36,620 nt of DNA from a bacterium (GTDB lineage Bacteria; Vulcanimicrobiota; Xenobia; Xenobiales; JADMJV01), in NCBI GenBank assembly GCA_018266105.1, contig JAFEBA010000014.1, positions 1 to 36,620 of the forward strand. Direction: 5' to 3'. Position 1 is the stretch's first letter; every line of letters starts with the position of its first letter. Below the pieces are notes generated by a model, which ran no database searches, was not told the DNA's origin, and saw only the letters and a program-made list of their open reading frames with translations. Of this stretch, positions 24,438-31,620 are shown one piece after another. The translations under genes were made by a program, and so were the position numbers.

Positions 24438-24896
24438 TCAGGTCTGTTGGTTCCGAGTTCTGCTTCGACGGGACAGTAATTCTGCGCGGGAGTTCCTGGC
24501 CAATTGCTTGAGCGTTCGTATCTGTTCGGCATAATTCGCGCGTGAGAATTGAAAAGGGCCGAAGTTGGAGTAGTCCCAGCGATTGCCCGGACGGTTTCGA
24601 TGGATTTGCTTGAATCCGGACCAAGTTACGCTGTCTGGCTCCACTCGCACAGTGAGTTTCAGGGTCCAGCAGCCTGGACATCCGCAGGTGCAGTCCAGAA
24701 CAGGAACTGCCGGGTGAGCCCTGGCTGCCCCTTTGCGTAGCGAACCGTAGAGTTGGTGGTGGGGGAGAGGGGCATAGTCTCCGGCCAGACCTGGATGTCC
24801 TTCGGCTCGTGCCATAGGCAGCTCGTAGGCTTGAAGCAAGGTGGTCAGGGGCACGCCGTTGATAAGAATGCCGTCGGCGAACGTTAGATAGTCCAC
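24438..24896 (-). CDS. Conserved protein with CTCG-PGCW cysteine motif, unknown function
   Basis: 152 residues from the GTG at 24896, the only plausible start between an upstream stop and the conserved region; no clear Shine-Dalgarno is seen. The sequence has the look of a family I recall as widespread and uncharacterised: TFADGILINGVPLTTLLQAY, ELPMARAEGHPGLAGDYAPL, then VLDCTCGCPGCWTLKLTV with Cys spaced like a metal-binding knuckle. VTWSGFKQIHR and WDYSNFGPFQFSRANYAEQI follow. There is no signal peptide. It may be transcribed with the six-gene operon to its right (105-base gap). Function is not known. Confidence 0.65.
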   Translation of the reverse strand: MDYLTFADGILINGVPLTTLLQAYELPMARAEGHPGLAGDYAPLPHHQLYGSLRKGAARAHPAVPVLDCTCGCPGCWTLKLTVRVEPDSVTWSGFKQIHRNRPGNRWDYSNFGPFQFSRANYAEQIRTLKQLARNSRAELLSRRSRTRNQQT

Positions 24897-25001
24897 TTCG
24901 ATGCAGCCCGGAGTTTTTCGGCCTGGGGCTGCGGAGGCCGTTAAGATGCCTTATCGTGGCAGAAATTGAGGCGTCCTGCAAGATGAAGTCGGTTGACTCT
25001 T

Positions 25002-25431
25002 CTAGCGGTTCGTTATCGACTCAACGGGTCCGTAACCGCGGAATGGGAATTCCGGTCCGGTCAGCATAAAGCGGGCGTAACGGTTATGGCTGTTGGTTGA
25101 TTTTGGCAAATACGGTTTCAGAGTCAGTTTGACGTCTCGCGTGAGGCACGGACTGTGGAGGGTGAGCTGGTGGTCTCTGTAGTTGAACGTCCCCGAATCC
25201 ACGCGTTTCTGCAGACTGCCATCGGCCTTGCCTCCATCCAGGTAGCGGAATGTGGCGATAGAACCCCGTAAGGTCAGGTAGAATCCCTCATCCGGGCTCA
25301 GGAGAAATAGGAAGGTGATGCCACGCCTGGTTTGGATTCTGAAGTCCTGGTCCAGAGGCAGGCGCTCGGCTGCCAGCATTGGTCCGTAACCGAGCCGCCA
25401 GGGCCAGGAGGATGGCTTTAGGTCTCTTCAT
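25002..25431 (-). pseudogene. Small secreted protein, start split by a one-base insertion
   Basis: The main frame (25002-25379) has polar, beta-like sequence: GITFLFLLSPDEGFYLTLRG, LHSPCLTRDVKLTLK, YARFMLTGPEFPF. It begins at a weak internal ATG in the middle of a hydrophobic stretch. An ATG at 25431 in the next frame reads MKRPKAILLALAAR, an ideal signal-peptide start. Deleting one base in GGCTCGG near 25398 joins them as LALAAGYGPMLA, giving a 142-residue secreted protein. The length 430 is 3n+1, as expected for one extra base. So this is a recent frameshift or an assembly error. It is 41 bases downstream of the helicase fusion, the likely last gene of the operon. Confidence 0.55.
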
Positions 25432-25472
25432 ACCGCCTGCACAGTCTAGCATGGGCTACCCCGCTTTGCCTG

Positions 25473-28439
25473 TCAGGGAGCCGGCTCCATCACCCAACAC
25501 CCATCCCGCTCCTGAAACTGCACCTCGTGGCGAGTGCCATTGGCTCCGGCGCTGGGGCCGAACCAGGCGCGCAGAACCTCAGGCAGGGCGTTCTCGCCGC
25601 CACCCAGCGGGCGCATGACGTTGAGAGCGATCTTGACGAAATCGGCCTGATACTCGACCCCGTCCGCTCGCAGCAAAGTGGGGACCTGGGGCAGCTGGCT
25701 GCGGTATTTGTCGTTGAGCTTGACGATGGGTTTGCCCGAGGCCTGAATCACCCGACACACCGGACCCCGGGCCCGGTCCAGGTAGCGGGCCAGACACCAG
25801 TCGGCGATTTCCAGGGCCAGCTCGGCTGGCGCCTGGGTGAGGCTGCGGAAGATGCCGTTCTCATAGGCAAAATATTCACCACCGGCCCAGGCCGCCACCG
25901 GGTTCTTGATGACCAGGCCGCGCACGGCCGAGAAGTTGTGCACGTCCACCGAAAGGTCGGCACTCAGACGAGCGCTGCGGCCCATCAGCCGGGCGAATTC
26001 ACGGGTCAGTGGATCGATGGCGATTTCTCCGGGGAACGCGCCCAGGTTGATCATTGCCTGCAGCAGCACCATCTTGTAGCTCTTACTCATCTCGGTGGTT
26101 TCCAGATGGGCCAGAAACTTTCGAGCGGCACCCGTGGCCTCACCCACATAGCCCGTCCAGGAACCATGACTGAGGCGGGCCGCCCCCGGATTGACGCGAG
26201 CCTGATAGGCCTCCAAAGCCAGCGGACGCCGCCCGTGCAGTTCCTGGAATTCCGCATAGAAGGCGTCCAGAGCATTGGCCGGGCGCTGACGCAGGAAGGC
26301 TTCCAGCAGATCGATGGCGGCCGGATCGTAAGTGACCTGGCAGCCTGCCGGCAGAGTCACGCTGCCCTCCCGCAGGCGATCCAGTCCCTTGCGCAGGGGC
26401 AGAGTAGAACCGGTCAGTTCCAGCACCATCTGCGGCTTGTGCAAAAAGGACTTGTGATTGCCGATGTAGTCGATCACGGTCAGGTGGTTCTTGCCGGCAA
26501 AACGACGCAGGCCGCGACCCAATTGCTGCAGCCAGATCACCCGGCTCTCGGTGGGGCGCAGCATCATGACCGTGTCGATGGCGGGCACGTCCAGACCCTC
26601 GTTGAACATATCCACGCAGCAGAGAATGTCCAGCTGGCCCTCGGAAAGGCGGCGCACCGAATCGGCCCGGCCGTCGCTGTCGGCACCGGAATGCACCACG
26701 GCCACGCGCAGCCCCTTGGAGCGAAAGAATTCGGCCATGAAATCGGCGTGGCGCTGGGAGGCGCAAAAAGCCATGGTGCGCTTCTGGGCCAGCTGGCGAT
26801 AATGCTCGTAGGCGTTCTCGGCCCGCGCCCGCACGGCCAGCGCCTCGTCCAAAGCCTCCGGATCGAATCGGCCACTGCGCCAGGGTATATGACTGTAATC
26901 CACCAGGTCGGGCATTCCAAAATAGTGGAACGGTGCCAGCAGCTCATCGCCAATGCCCCGGGTCAGATCGCAGCGATAGACCAGATTCTGCAAACACAGA
27001 CCCAACAAGTCGCCCCCGTCGGCCCGCTCGGGAGTGGCCGTCAGGCCCAGCAAAAAGCGCGGACGGAAATATTCGATCAGCTTGCGATAGCCCGCGCTGG
27101 CCGCGTGGTGGAATTCGTCCACGATCAGATAATCGAATGCATCGGGCGCAAAACGCTGCAGATGATTCTGCAGGGTGGCAATATTGGCAAATAAAATCTG
27201 CGCGCCCGGGTCTTTTTGCTGGCCATGGTAAAAGCCCAGCTGAGCCTCGGGGCGCACGCGGGCAAAGGAATTGCTGGCCTGATTGAGGATCTCGTTGCGA
27301 TGGGCCACAAAGAGCACGCGCTGGAAAGAGCGGCTATCGAAAGCGGCCAGGTAGGTCTTACCCAGACCGGTGGCCAGCACCACCAGCCCGGCCTGGTTGC
27401 CCTCTGCCCGGGTTGCCTGCAGAGCCTCCAGAGCCTCGCCCTGAATGGCGTTGGGCTGATAGGGCGGGGCCGTCTCCAGCGGAGCCAGCTGGGTGGCCCG
27501 CTGCTGCGTCTCGCCGGCCACCGAGGCGCCGTCCAGCAGCAGTGGGGGAGGGCGACGCAGACGATAGGCCTTCAGCCAGTCCTGAGTCAGCTCCACCGTT
27601 TCAGGATGCCGCAGCAGCCGCTCGAAGGCCTCGGCCACAAAAGCCGCCCCGTGACCGTCGCGATAGTTCCATTCCAGACCGCTGCCCAGGGCCGACTCGC
27701 TCAGATTGCTGGAGCCCACCAGCGCCGTCTGCCGCCCCAGCCGGTCGGTGAAGAGATAGGCCTTAGGGTGATAGGCCCGCAGACCGCATTGAAAGACGCG
27801 CAGGGTCACCTGCTCCGGGTAACACTCGCGAAGATTCATCAGCCTCTGCAGTGCGTCCGGGTCGGTCACGCCCAGATAATCCCCCGTGACCAGACGCAGC
27901 CTGGCCTGCGGTTTTTGCAGCAGCCGCTCGAAATCCGGCCACAGCCGCTCCAGCCCGCTGACCTGAACAAAAGCCACCGCCATATCCAGCTGCACGGCCC
28001 GCTCCAGGTGGGCGGCCAGATGCAGCCCCAGCGGGTCTTGTTCACCGGTGATCAGGGGCGTGGAATGAGGCAGACCGGACCAGTAGTCGGCTTTGGCGGG
28101 CAGCACCTGGCGCACACCCCCGCGCGGGTCGGGCGTATCCCCCAGCCGCCGCGGGATGACGTGAATGTGCAGGTGGGGCACGGTCTGGCCGGCCGCCTTG
28201 CCCTGGTTGATGCCCACGTTGAAGCCGTCGGCGTCCGGGGTGGCGGCCTGGGCGATGGCGATGGCTGCCGTCAGCTCCTGCTGCTCGACATGGGTGGCCT
28301 GGAGCCAGCTGGCGATGTGGCGGCGGGGGATGAGCAGGGCGTGGCCGGGGCTGACCGGGTAGGCGTCCCACAGGGCCAGGATGTGCTGCCCGCTGTGGAA
28401 GACGCGTCCGGGGTCGGGTTGGCAGAAGGGGCAGGTCAT
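25473..28439 (-). CDS. HIT-PLD-SF2 helicase-DUF3427 fusion protein
   Basis: 988 residues with four parts. Residues 1-105 are a HIT domain with His89-x-His91-x-His93 (VPHLHIHVIPR). About 135-290 is a phospholipase-D-like nuclease domain with one HxK motif, His224-Pro-Lys226, then GSSNLSESALG. About 325-680 is a superfamily 2 helicase: Walker A ATGLGKT (356-362), DEFHH (441-445), LTATPER (466-472), and a motif VI QQLGRGLRRF. The C-terminal ~290 residues fit DUF3427. PLD-helicase-DUF3427 proteins occur in defence islands. The HIT domain, a nucleotide hydrolase/transferase fold, is an unusual addition. A five-base gap to the upstream gene shows it belongs to the operon led by the GIY-YIG gene. 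It is cytoplasmic and predicted to act on DNA. Confidence 0.88.
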   Translation of the reverse strand: MTCPFCQPDPGRVFHSGQHILALWDAYPVSPGHALLIPRRHIASWLQATHVEQQELTAAIAIAQAATPDADGFNVGINQGKAAGQTVPHLHIHVIPRRLGDTPDPRGGVRQVLPAKADYWSGLPHSTPLITGEQDPLGLHLAAHLERAVQLDMAVAFVQVSGLERLWPDFERLLQKPQARLRLVTGDYLGVTDPDALQRLMNLRECYPEQVTLRVFQCGLRAYHPKAYLFTDRLGRQTALVGSSNLSESALGSGLEWNYRDGHGAAFVAEAFERLLRHPETVELTQDWLKAYRLRRPPPLLLDGASVAGETQQRATQLAPLETAPPYQPNAIQGEALEALQATRAEGNQAGLVVLATGLGKTYLAAFDSRSFQRVLFVAHRNEILNQASNSFARVRPEAQLGFYHGQQKDPGAQILFANIATLQNHLQRFAPDAFDYLIVDEFHHAASAGYRKLIEYFRPRFLLGLTATPERADGGDLLGLCLQNLVYRCDLTRGIGDELLAPFHYFGMPDLVDYSHIPWRSGRFDPEALDEALAVRARAENAYEHYRQLAQKRTMAFCASQRHADFMAEFFRSKGLRVAVVHSGADSDGRADSVRRLSEGQLDILCCVDMFNEGLDVPAIDTVMMLRPTESRVIWLQQLGRGLRRFAGKNHLTVIDYIGNHKSFLHKPQMVLELTGSTLPLRKGLDRLREGSVTLPAGCQVTYDPAAIDLLEAFLRQRPANALDAFYAEFQELHGRRPLALEAYQARVNPGAARLSHGSWTGYVGEATGAARKFLAHLETTEMSKSYKMVLLQAMINLGAFPGEIAIDPLTREFARLMGRSARLSADLSVDVHNFSAVRGLVIKNPVAAWAGGEYFAYENGIFRSLTQAPAELALEIADWCLARYLDRARGPVCRVIQASGKPIVKLNDKYRSQLPQVPTLLRADGVEYQADFVKIALNVMRPLGGGENALPEVLRAWFGPSAGANGTRHEVQFQERDGCWVMEPAP

Positions 28440-28444
28440 TCTTG

Positions 28445-28885
28445 CTAAAATTGGAGTTCTGCCGGTGGTGAGGGGTTGTTGTTTGGGTCGTCTAGAACGA
28501 CGAACTTTTCCGGGCCGAGCACGAAATGGGTCAGGTTATCCAGAAAAAACTCGCTCTCAAAGCAGACATCCAAATAGAGGCTTTGGCCTGCCTCGTTGGG
28601 AGGCAGGCGATAACACCAGTATTCCCGACCGTTTTCACGCCAAATGCTGGGAGGGGGACCGAAGGCTTTCAGGACCAAATCGCGTTTCCCGATTCCGGCT
28701 TCCAACTGGCCGTTTTCGTCATAAACCTTGGTGCCCCAGCTTTGACCGGGACTGCTCCAGGAAATGTCCGGAACGACCTTAAGCTGCGAGCTCAATCGTG
28801 GAACCGGCACGGGCTGCTTTTCGCTCAGGCTGAAGAACAGGGCGATCGACCCAATGACTGCGGCGAGGATGCGAACGTTGGCCAT
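28445..28885 (-). CDS. Membrane-anchored or secreted small protein, unknown
   Basis: 146 residues; AGGA lies six bases before the ATG. An N-terminal hydrophobic helix (RILAAVIGSIALFFSLS) acts as signal or anchor. The rest is a mixed alpha/beta domain with WSSPGQSWGTKVYDENGQLE, LVLKAFGPPPSIWREN and REYWCYRLPPNEAG; the start of this segment looks like a BamE/SmpA-like two-layer fold, but I would not assign it. Its stop is five bases from the helicase fusion start and its own start is 35 bases after the small barrel-like gene. An exported protein inside a DNA-processing operon is unusual. Confidence 0.68.
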   Translation of the reverse strand: MANVRILAAVIGSIALFFSLSEKQPVPVPRLSSQLKVVPDISWSSPGQSWGTKVYDENGQLEAGIGKRDLVLKAFGPPPSIWRENGREYWCYRLPPNEAGQSLYLDVCFESEFFLDNLTHFVLGPEKFVVLDDPNNNPSPPAELQF

Positions 28886-28920
28886 TCTTGTCCTTTCTTC
28901 AGAGGAGTGGAAATCGCCCG

Positions 28921-29190
28921 CTAATTGAGGACGAGTCCGGAGCCAGTGCTGCTGACTTCAAGAATCTCGTCAGGCTTGACGAGAGCCTCCAGCAGGGCCT
29001 TGCCAACCAGCAGAACACCCGAACGTTCCTTGTCCGGACCGACCCGGGGATTCCACTTACAGGTCAGGTTCTGCCCCCGAACGACCAGGTTCAGAGTGGT
29101 GGCTTCCTGTGGGAACATCACCTTGGTGGCCTGTGGGATGCGCACTCTGCCCCCGTCGATATCCCTTTCAGTGATTCTTTGAGTTTGCAT
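28921..29190 (-). CDS. Small DNA-binding-like protein (EcoRII-N/B3-barrel-like)
   Basis: 89 residues with GGAG six bases before the ATG. Sequence ITERDIDGGRVRIPQATKVM, then FPQEATTLNLVVRGQNLTC and GPDKERSGVLLVGKALLEAL, has the look of a beta-barrel like the N-terminal effector domain of EcoRII or plant B3, which bind DNA. I recall similar small genes next to restriction-type genes. It lies 12 bases after the DLEN/HTH gene and 35 before the next. Likely role: DNA or modified-base recognition in the complex. The fold assignment is by eye. Confidence 0.65.
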   Translation of the reverse strand: MQTQRITERDIDGGRVRIPQATKVMFPQEATTLNLVVRGQNLTCKWNPRVGPDKERSGVLLVGKALLEALVKPDEILEVSSTGSGLVLN

Positions 29191-29202
29191 TCGTCACTCC
29201 AT

Positions 29203-30276
29203 TCATGATTTGAAAAGATTGTCGATCTCGAACTCGTCCGCCCGCACGATCGGTTCGCCCGCCGCCCAGGCGCTCCTGAAGCGGGAGATTTCCTGAGATG
29301 TAAGCAGCCTGTAGCACCCGCGGCCGACCCTTGCAAAAAGCGGCTCGCGCACCCAGCTTTGAGACTCCTCAGGAATCTGACGATTCCATCGCGACTTCAT
29401 GTTCAGGGTATGAAAACCCAAGGTGGCACTGTAGCTTGCCTCCGAGCTGCCCCGGGTCAGGTCGGGGAACTGATCTCGATAGGCGCGGAACAGGTCGGAG
29501 AGTCTCACCGCCTTTTTCTCGGCTCCCGCCGTTTGCGCCGCCTGCACAATGTAGTCGATCATCCGTCCAATCTTGCGCGCTCCCTGAGAACGCGGCAACT
29601 CCAGGTGGCGCCAATAAAGCCCGACCCGTTTGGACGTTCGTGACAATTCCGGCCCCACGGTCAGATGCATTGCGATGGAAACAATTCGATCATCGTTGGG
29701 ATAGTAGGGTCGATTGGGAAAAGGTTCGCCCAGAACGGGACCCATTCCGTCACCTGTTGGTTTCCAAAGGGAAACCCAGTTGTTTTGAGGCGGACAGCGC
29801 CAGGCATGCCAGACTTCCACGGGTCCGGAGGGGAGGGCTGCCTGGTCGAGCAGGCGTTGGCGAACCTCCTTTTTGACGTCATCGCTGGCGCAAGCACAGG
29901 CGAATTCCAGAGAGGCAAAGTCCGGGCGACTTCCCGCGACTGCTTTGCCGACCATCAGCCGCGAACCGCCGCCGACAAACTTGGTGGCAGAGGCCAATAC
30001 GAATCGCTTCTGTCCGAGCCGGCCGACCAGGGGCGTCAAGTAGTTCTCCAGGTCGTGATGTTTCTCGAGCCGTTTCTGCTGCTCGACATCCACGTCCAAA
30101 TGGAGGAAAAGGCCATCCTGGTCGATTTCGCCGAGTCGTTGCTGAACGTCATCGAGATAGGCTTGTAGCCGAATCTGGTTGGGGTGCGTCTTGGCATCCC
30201 AGCTGGCCAGCACGGGCTTGATGTCTGTCAGCGTGACCAGGGGCTCACCTGCCCGCCAGAATGTCAGGCCTTCCAC
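29203..30276 (-). CDS. DLEN-motif (RusA-like?) protein with C-terminal winged-helix-like domain
   Basis: 357 residues from a GTG that overlaps the upstream nuclease gene by 13 bases; GAGG sits 7 bases before it. Residues ~35-112 read IRLQAYLDDVQQRLG, LFLHLDVDV, HHDLENYLTPLVGRL, RFVLASATKFVGGG. The D75-L-E77-N78 motif, its spacing and the trailing Lys recall the D-x-D-N core of RusA Holliday-junction resolvases. The usual later Asp is not seen, so this is tentative. The middle has a Trp-rich segment. Residues ~255-340 look like a winged helix: VRLSDLFRAYRDQFPDL, then LFARVGRGCYRLLTSQEISR, a pattern I recall from restriction-type proteins. Context (GIY-YIG, barrel protein, helicase) supports a DNA-processing role. 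Confidence 0.6.
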   Translation of the reverse strand: MEGLTFWRAGEPLVTLTDIKPVLASWDAKTHPNQIRLQAYLDDVQQRLGEIDQDGLFLHLDVDVEQQKRLEKHHDLENYLTPLVGRLGQKRFVLASATKFVGGGSRLMVGKAVAGSRPDFASLEFACACASDDVKKEVRQRLLDQAALPSGPVEVWHAWRCPPQNNWVSLWKPTGDGMGPVLGEPFPNRPYYPNDDRIVSIAMHLTVGPELSRTSKRVGLYWRHLELPRSQGARKIGRMIDYIVQAAQTAGAEKKAVRLSDLFRAYRDQFPDLTRGSSEASYSATLGFHTLNMKSRWNRQIPEESQSWVREPLFARVGRGCYRLLTSQEISRFRSAWAAGEPIVRADEFEIDNLFKS

Positions 30277-30842
30277 GCGCGCGCCTCGTCTGCCATGGAT
30301 TTTCTCGCGGCTGATAGCTGTCCCGACCAGGGAGTCTTGACTCCTTGCCCATTGAGCGGCGGCAGCCAGTGCTGCAGCACCGTTTGCTCGATGGGCCTCA
30401 ACTCATCCCGGTTGGGGCGGAGCCACAGGGCTAAACGCAGATTGTCGAGCATCCAGGTGGTGAGTCTTTGGTCGCCTTCGGGCAAAAGGCCGTAGCTAGA
30501 AAAATGGTCCGGCTTCTTGGGATTGCGAGGCTGAGCTTTCAGGTCCAGATGCCGACGAAGCAGGGCCGCCAGGCTGCGGCGAAGAGTGGAGCTGCCGGTT
30601 TTGCCGGTGCGAAAATGTTGGTGCACATCCCGTTTGACCAGGCTCATTTCCGCTTTGCCCACGTAGAGTGGGCGAGAATCAGGCGGCGGCCCCAAACCGA
30701 GGGAGAGCCAGGCCTCAGGCGGGCCGTAAATTGCGTAAAGACCGGGCCCGTCCTTACTTCTGAGCTGGGGGTCGTCCAGCCTCCGACCCGGAGGGGCCAG
30801 CGCGGCAATCGCTTCTGTTTTCATGCTCGTCATAGGCTCCAT
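30264..30842 (-). CDS. GIY-YIG family nuclease
   Basis: 192 residues from the ATG at 30842; ATGs at 30833 and 30824 are alternatives, as GGAG lies between them. GIY-YIG motifs are seen in order: GLYAIY (34-39), PLYVGKA (58-64), Arg71 in SLVKRDVHQHF, then TGKTGSSTLRRSLAALL, and the catalytic Glu152 in PIEQTVLQHWLPPLN with Asn164. These are the hallmarks of a metal-dependent DNA endonuclease domain, and the TGKTGSSTLRRSL stretch is typical of a subgroup I know from defence loci. It is the first gene of a six-gene operon. Operator site D is 13 bases upstream of this start, so expression is probably repressed or switched from there. Confidence 0.85.
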   Translation of the reverse strand: MEPMTSMKTEAIAALAPPGRRLDDPQLRSKDGPGLYAIYGPPEAWLSLGLGPPPDSRPLYVGKAEMSLVKRDVHQHFRTGKTGSSTLRRSLAALLRRHLDLKAQPRNPKKPDHFSSYGLLPEGDQRLTTWMLDNLRLALWLRPNRDELRPIEQTVLQHWLPPLNGQGVKTPWSGQLSAARKSMADEARAWKA

Positions 30843-30855
30843 TCTAAATCACTGT

Positions 30856-30872
30856 GCGACAAAATTTGTCGC
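30856..30872. promoter_or_regulatory. Palindromic operator, site D (upstream of the GIY-YIG operon)
   Basis: GCGACAAAATTTGTCGC is a perfect palindrome, extending to 19 bases with the flanking T and A. It lies in the 37-base gap between the zinc-ribbon gene stop (30880) and the nuclease start. On the minus strand TAGAAT follows it closely (30846-30841), a possible -10 element. It can control the whole downstream operon. Confidence 0.85.
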
Positions 30873-30879
30873 AATGCGC

Positions 30880-31155
30880 TCAGTAGAGCACCCCAAAATG
30901 GACAGTGGCGCAGCCGTAGCACACATCGCTCTCGTAACTCCAGCCGCTATCGGCCAGCTCCTGGCAAAACTTGCAGCGAAAGAAATACTTCCGGGTGGTC
31001 AGCAGTCTTTGCCGGGCTCGCTCCAGTTGCTCTGGGGTCGGACCGTGCTTCCAGGAGCGCGCCCGACGCCAGACCAGCACGGGCTCGTGAGGGTGAGGCC
31101 ATTGGGTGGTGGCCACCTCCAGGGTTTTCCCCTCACACAAGCGAGTCTGGCTCAC
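30880..31155 (-). CDS. Small zinc-ribbon-like protein
   Basis: 91 residues from a GTG at 31155, nine bases after GGAGGAG; a TTG two codons earlier is too close to that site. The C-terminal third holds Cys-x2-Cys-x14-Cys-x2-Cys (RCKFCQEL ... DVCYGCATVHFG), a standard zinc knuckle. The N-terminal part has ATTQWPHPHEPVLVWRR and a helix PTPEQLERARQRLLTTRKYF. I recognise no specific family. It is 20 bases downstream of the HWG-motif gene, forming a two-gene unit that reads toward the GIY-YIG operon. Likely structural zinc and nucleic-acid or protein binding. Confidence 0.68.
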   Translation of the reverse strand: MSQTRLCEGKTLEVATTQWPHPHEPVLVWRRARSWKHGPTPEQLERARQRLLTTRKYFFRCKFCQELADSGWSYESDVCYGCATVHFGVLY

Positions 31156-31175
31156 CAGCAACTGCTCCTCCTGGC

Positions 31176-31433
31176 TCAGCCGCTCCCAATCTCGGCGAAC
31201 ACCGCGTAGAAAAAACCTGACAATTCTCCCGCCTGGCCGCCGTGATCATAAGCGCGCCAGCTCATAAACAGGGCCGCTCGCAGATCCGCCATCTGCTCGG
31301 GCAGCTCTCCGCTTTGGTAGAAGCGCCTTTCGCATTCTTCAAGCCGAGGAATGGCCTGCTCGCCCCAATGCTCGTATCCATTGAAGCTGCGTGCAAACTC
31401 TTCGATTTGTTCAAGGCCTACTGACATGGTCAA
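31176..31433 (-). CDS. Small HWG-motif protein, intact paralog of the fragment at 23066
   Basis: 85 residues with mostly helical sequence: VGLEQIEEFARSFNGYEHWG, EQAIPRLEECERRF, SGELPEQMADLRAALFMSW, RAYDHGG, then FFYAVFAEI. There is no signal peptide and no enzyme motif. A truncated copy fused to HepT-like sequence lies 8 kb away, so this small protein family has been duplicated and rearranged here. It is the first gene of a two-gene unit with the zinc-ribbon protein. Operator site E is about 70 bases upstream, between this gene and the divergent TerB operon, so both could share it. Confidence 0.68.
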   Translation of the reverse strand: MTMSVGLEQIEEFARSFNGYEHWGEQAIPRLEECERRFYQSGELPEQMADLRAALFMSWRAYDHGGQAGELSGFFYAVFAEIGSG

Positions 31434-31503
31434 CCTGACTCAATAGACTGCAATGTTTCGGGTCCCTCCTTTTTTAGCGTTCGGGGGAGTTCCTTTTTTG
31501 CTT

Positions 31504-31526
31504 ATCGCGACAGATTCTGTCGCGAT
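31504..31526. promoter_or_regulatory. Palindromic operator, site E (between the TerB operon and the HWG gene)
   Basis: A perfect 23-base palindrome with core GCGACAGATTCTGTCGC at 31507-31523 and matching ATC/GAT outer arms, the longest of the five. It lies 94 bases before the preferred TerB-gene start and 70 bases before the divergent HWG-gene start, and could regulate both. It is followed by GAGTATATGCTGG, possibly a -10 element. Confidence 0.88.
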
Positions 31527-31620
31527 GGAGTATATGCTGGTGAGGCTCTGAGAATGCGCAGGTTAATTGCACGTTCTTTCAGAAAGGGCGAACCTAATTC
31601 GGGGAAATGGCCAGGGAGCG

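Noticed and set aside
24064..24981. 305-codon minus-strand frame
   Set aside because: It overlaps the CTCG-PGCW gene in another frame and reads as Arg/Ser-rich noise.
25527..28448. Two long plus-strand open frames (555 and 410 codons)
   Set aside because: Both are antisense to the HIT-PLD-helicase gene and are Gln/His/Gly-rich shadows caused by GC-rich codon use.
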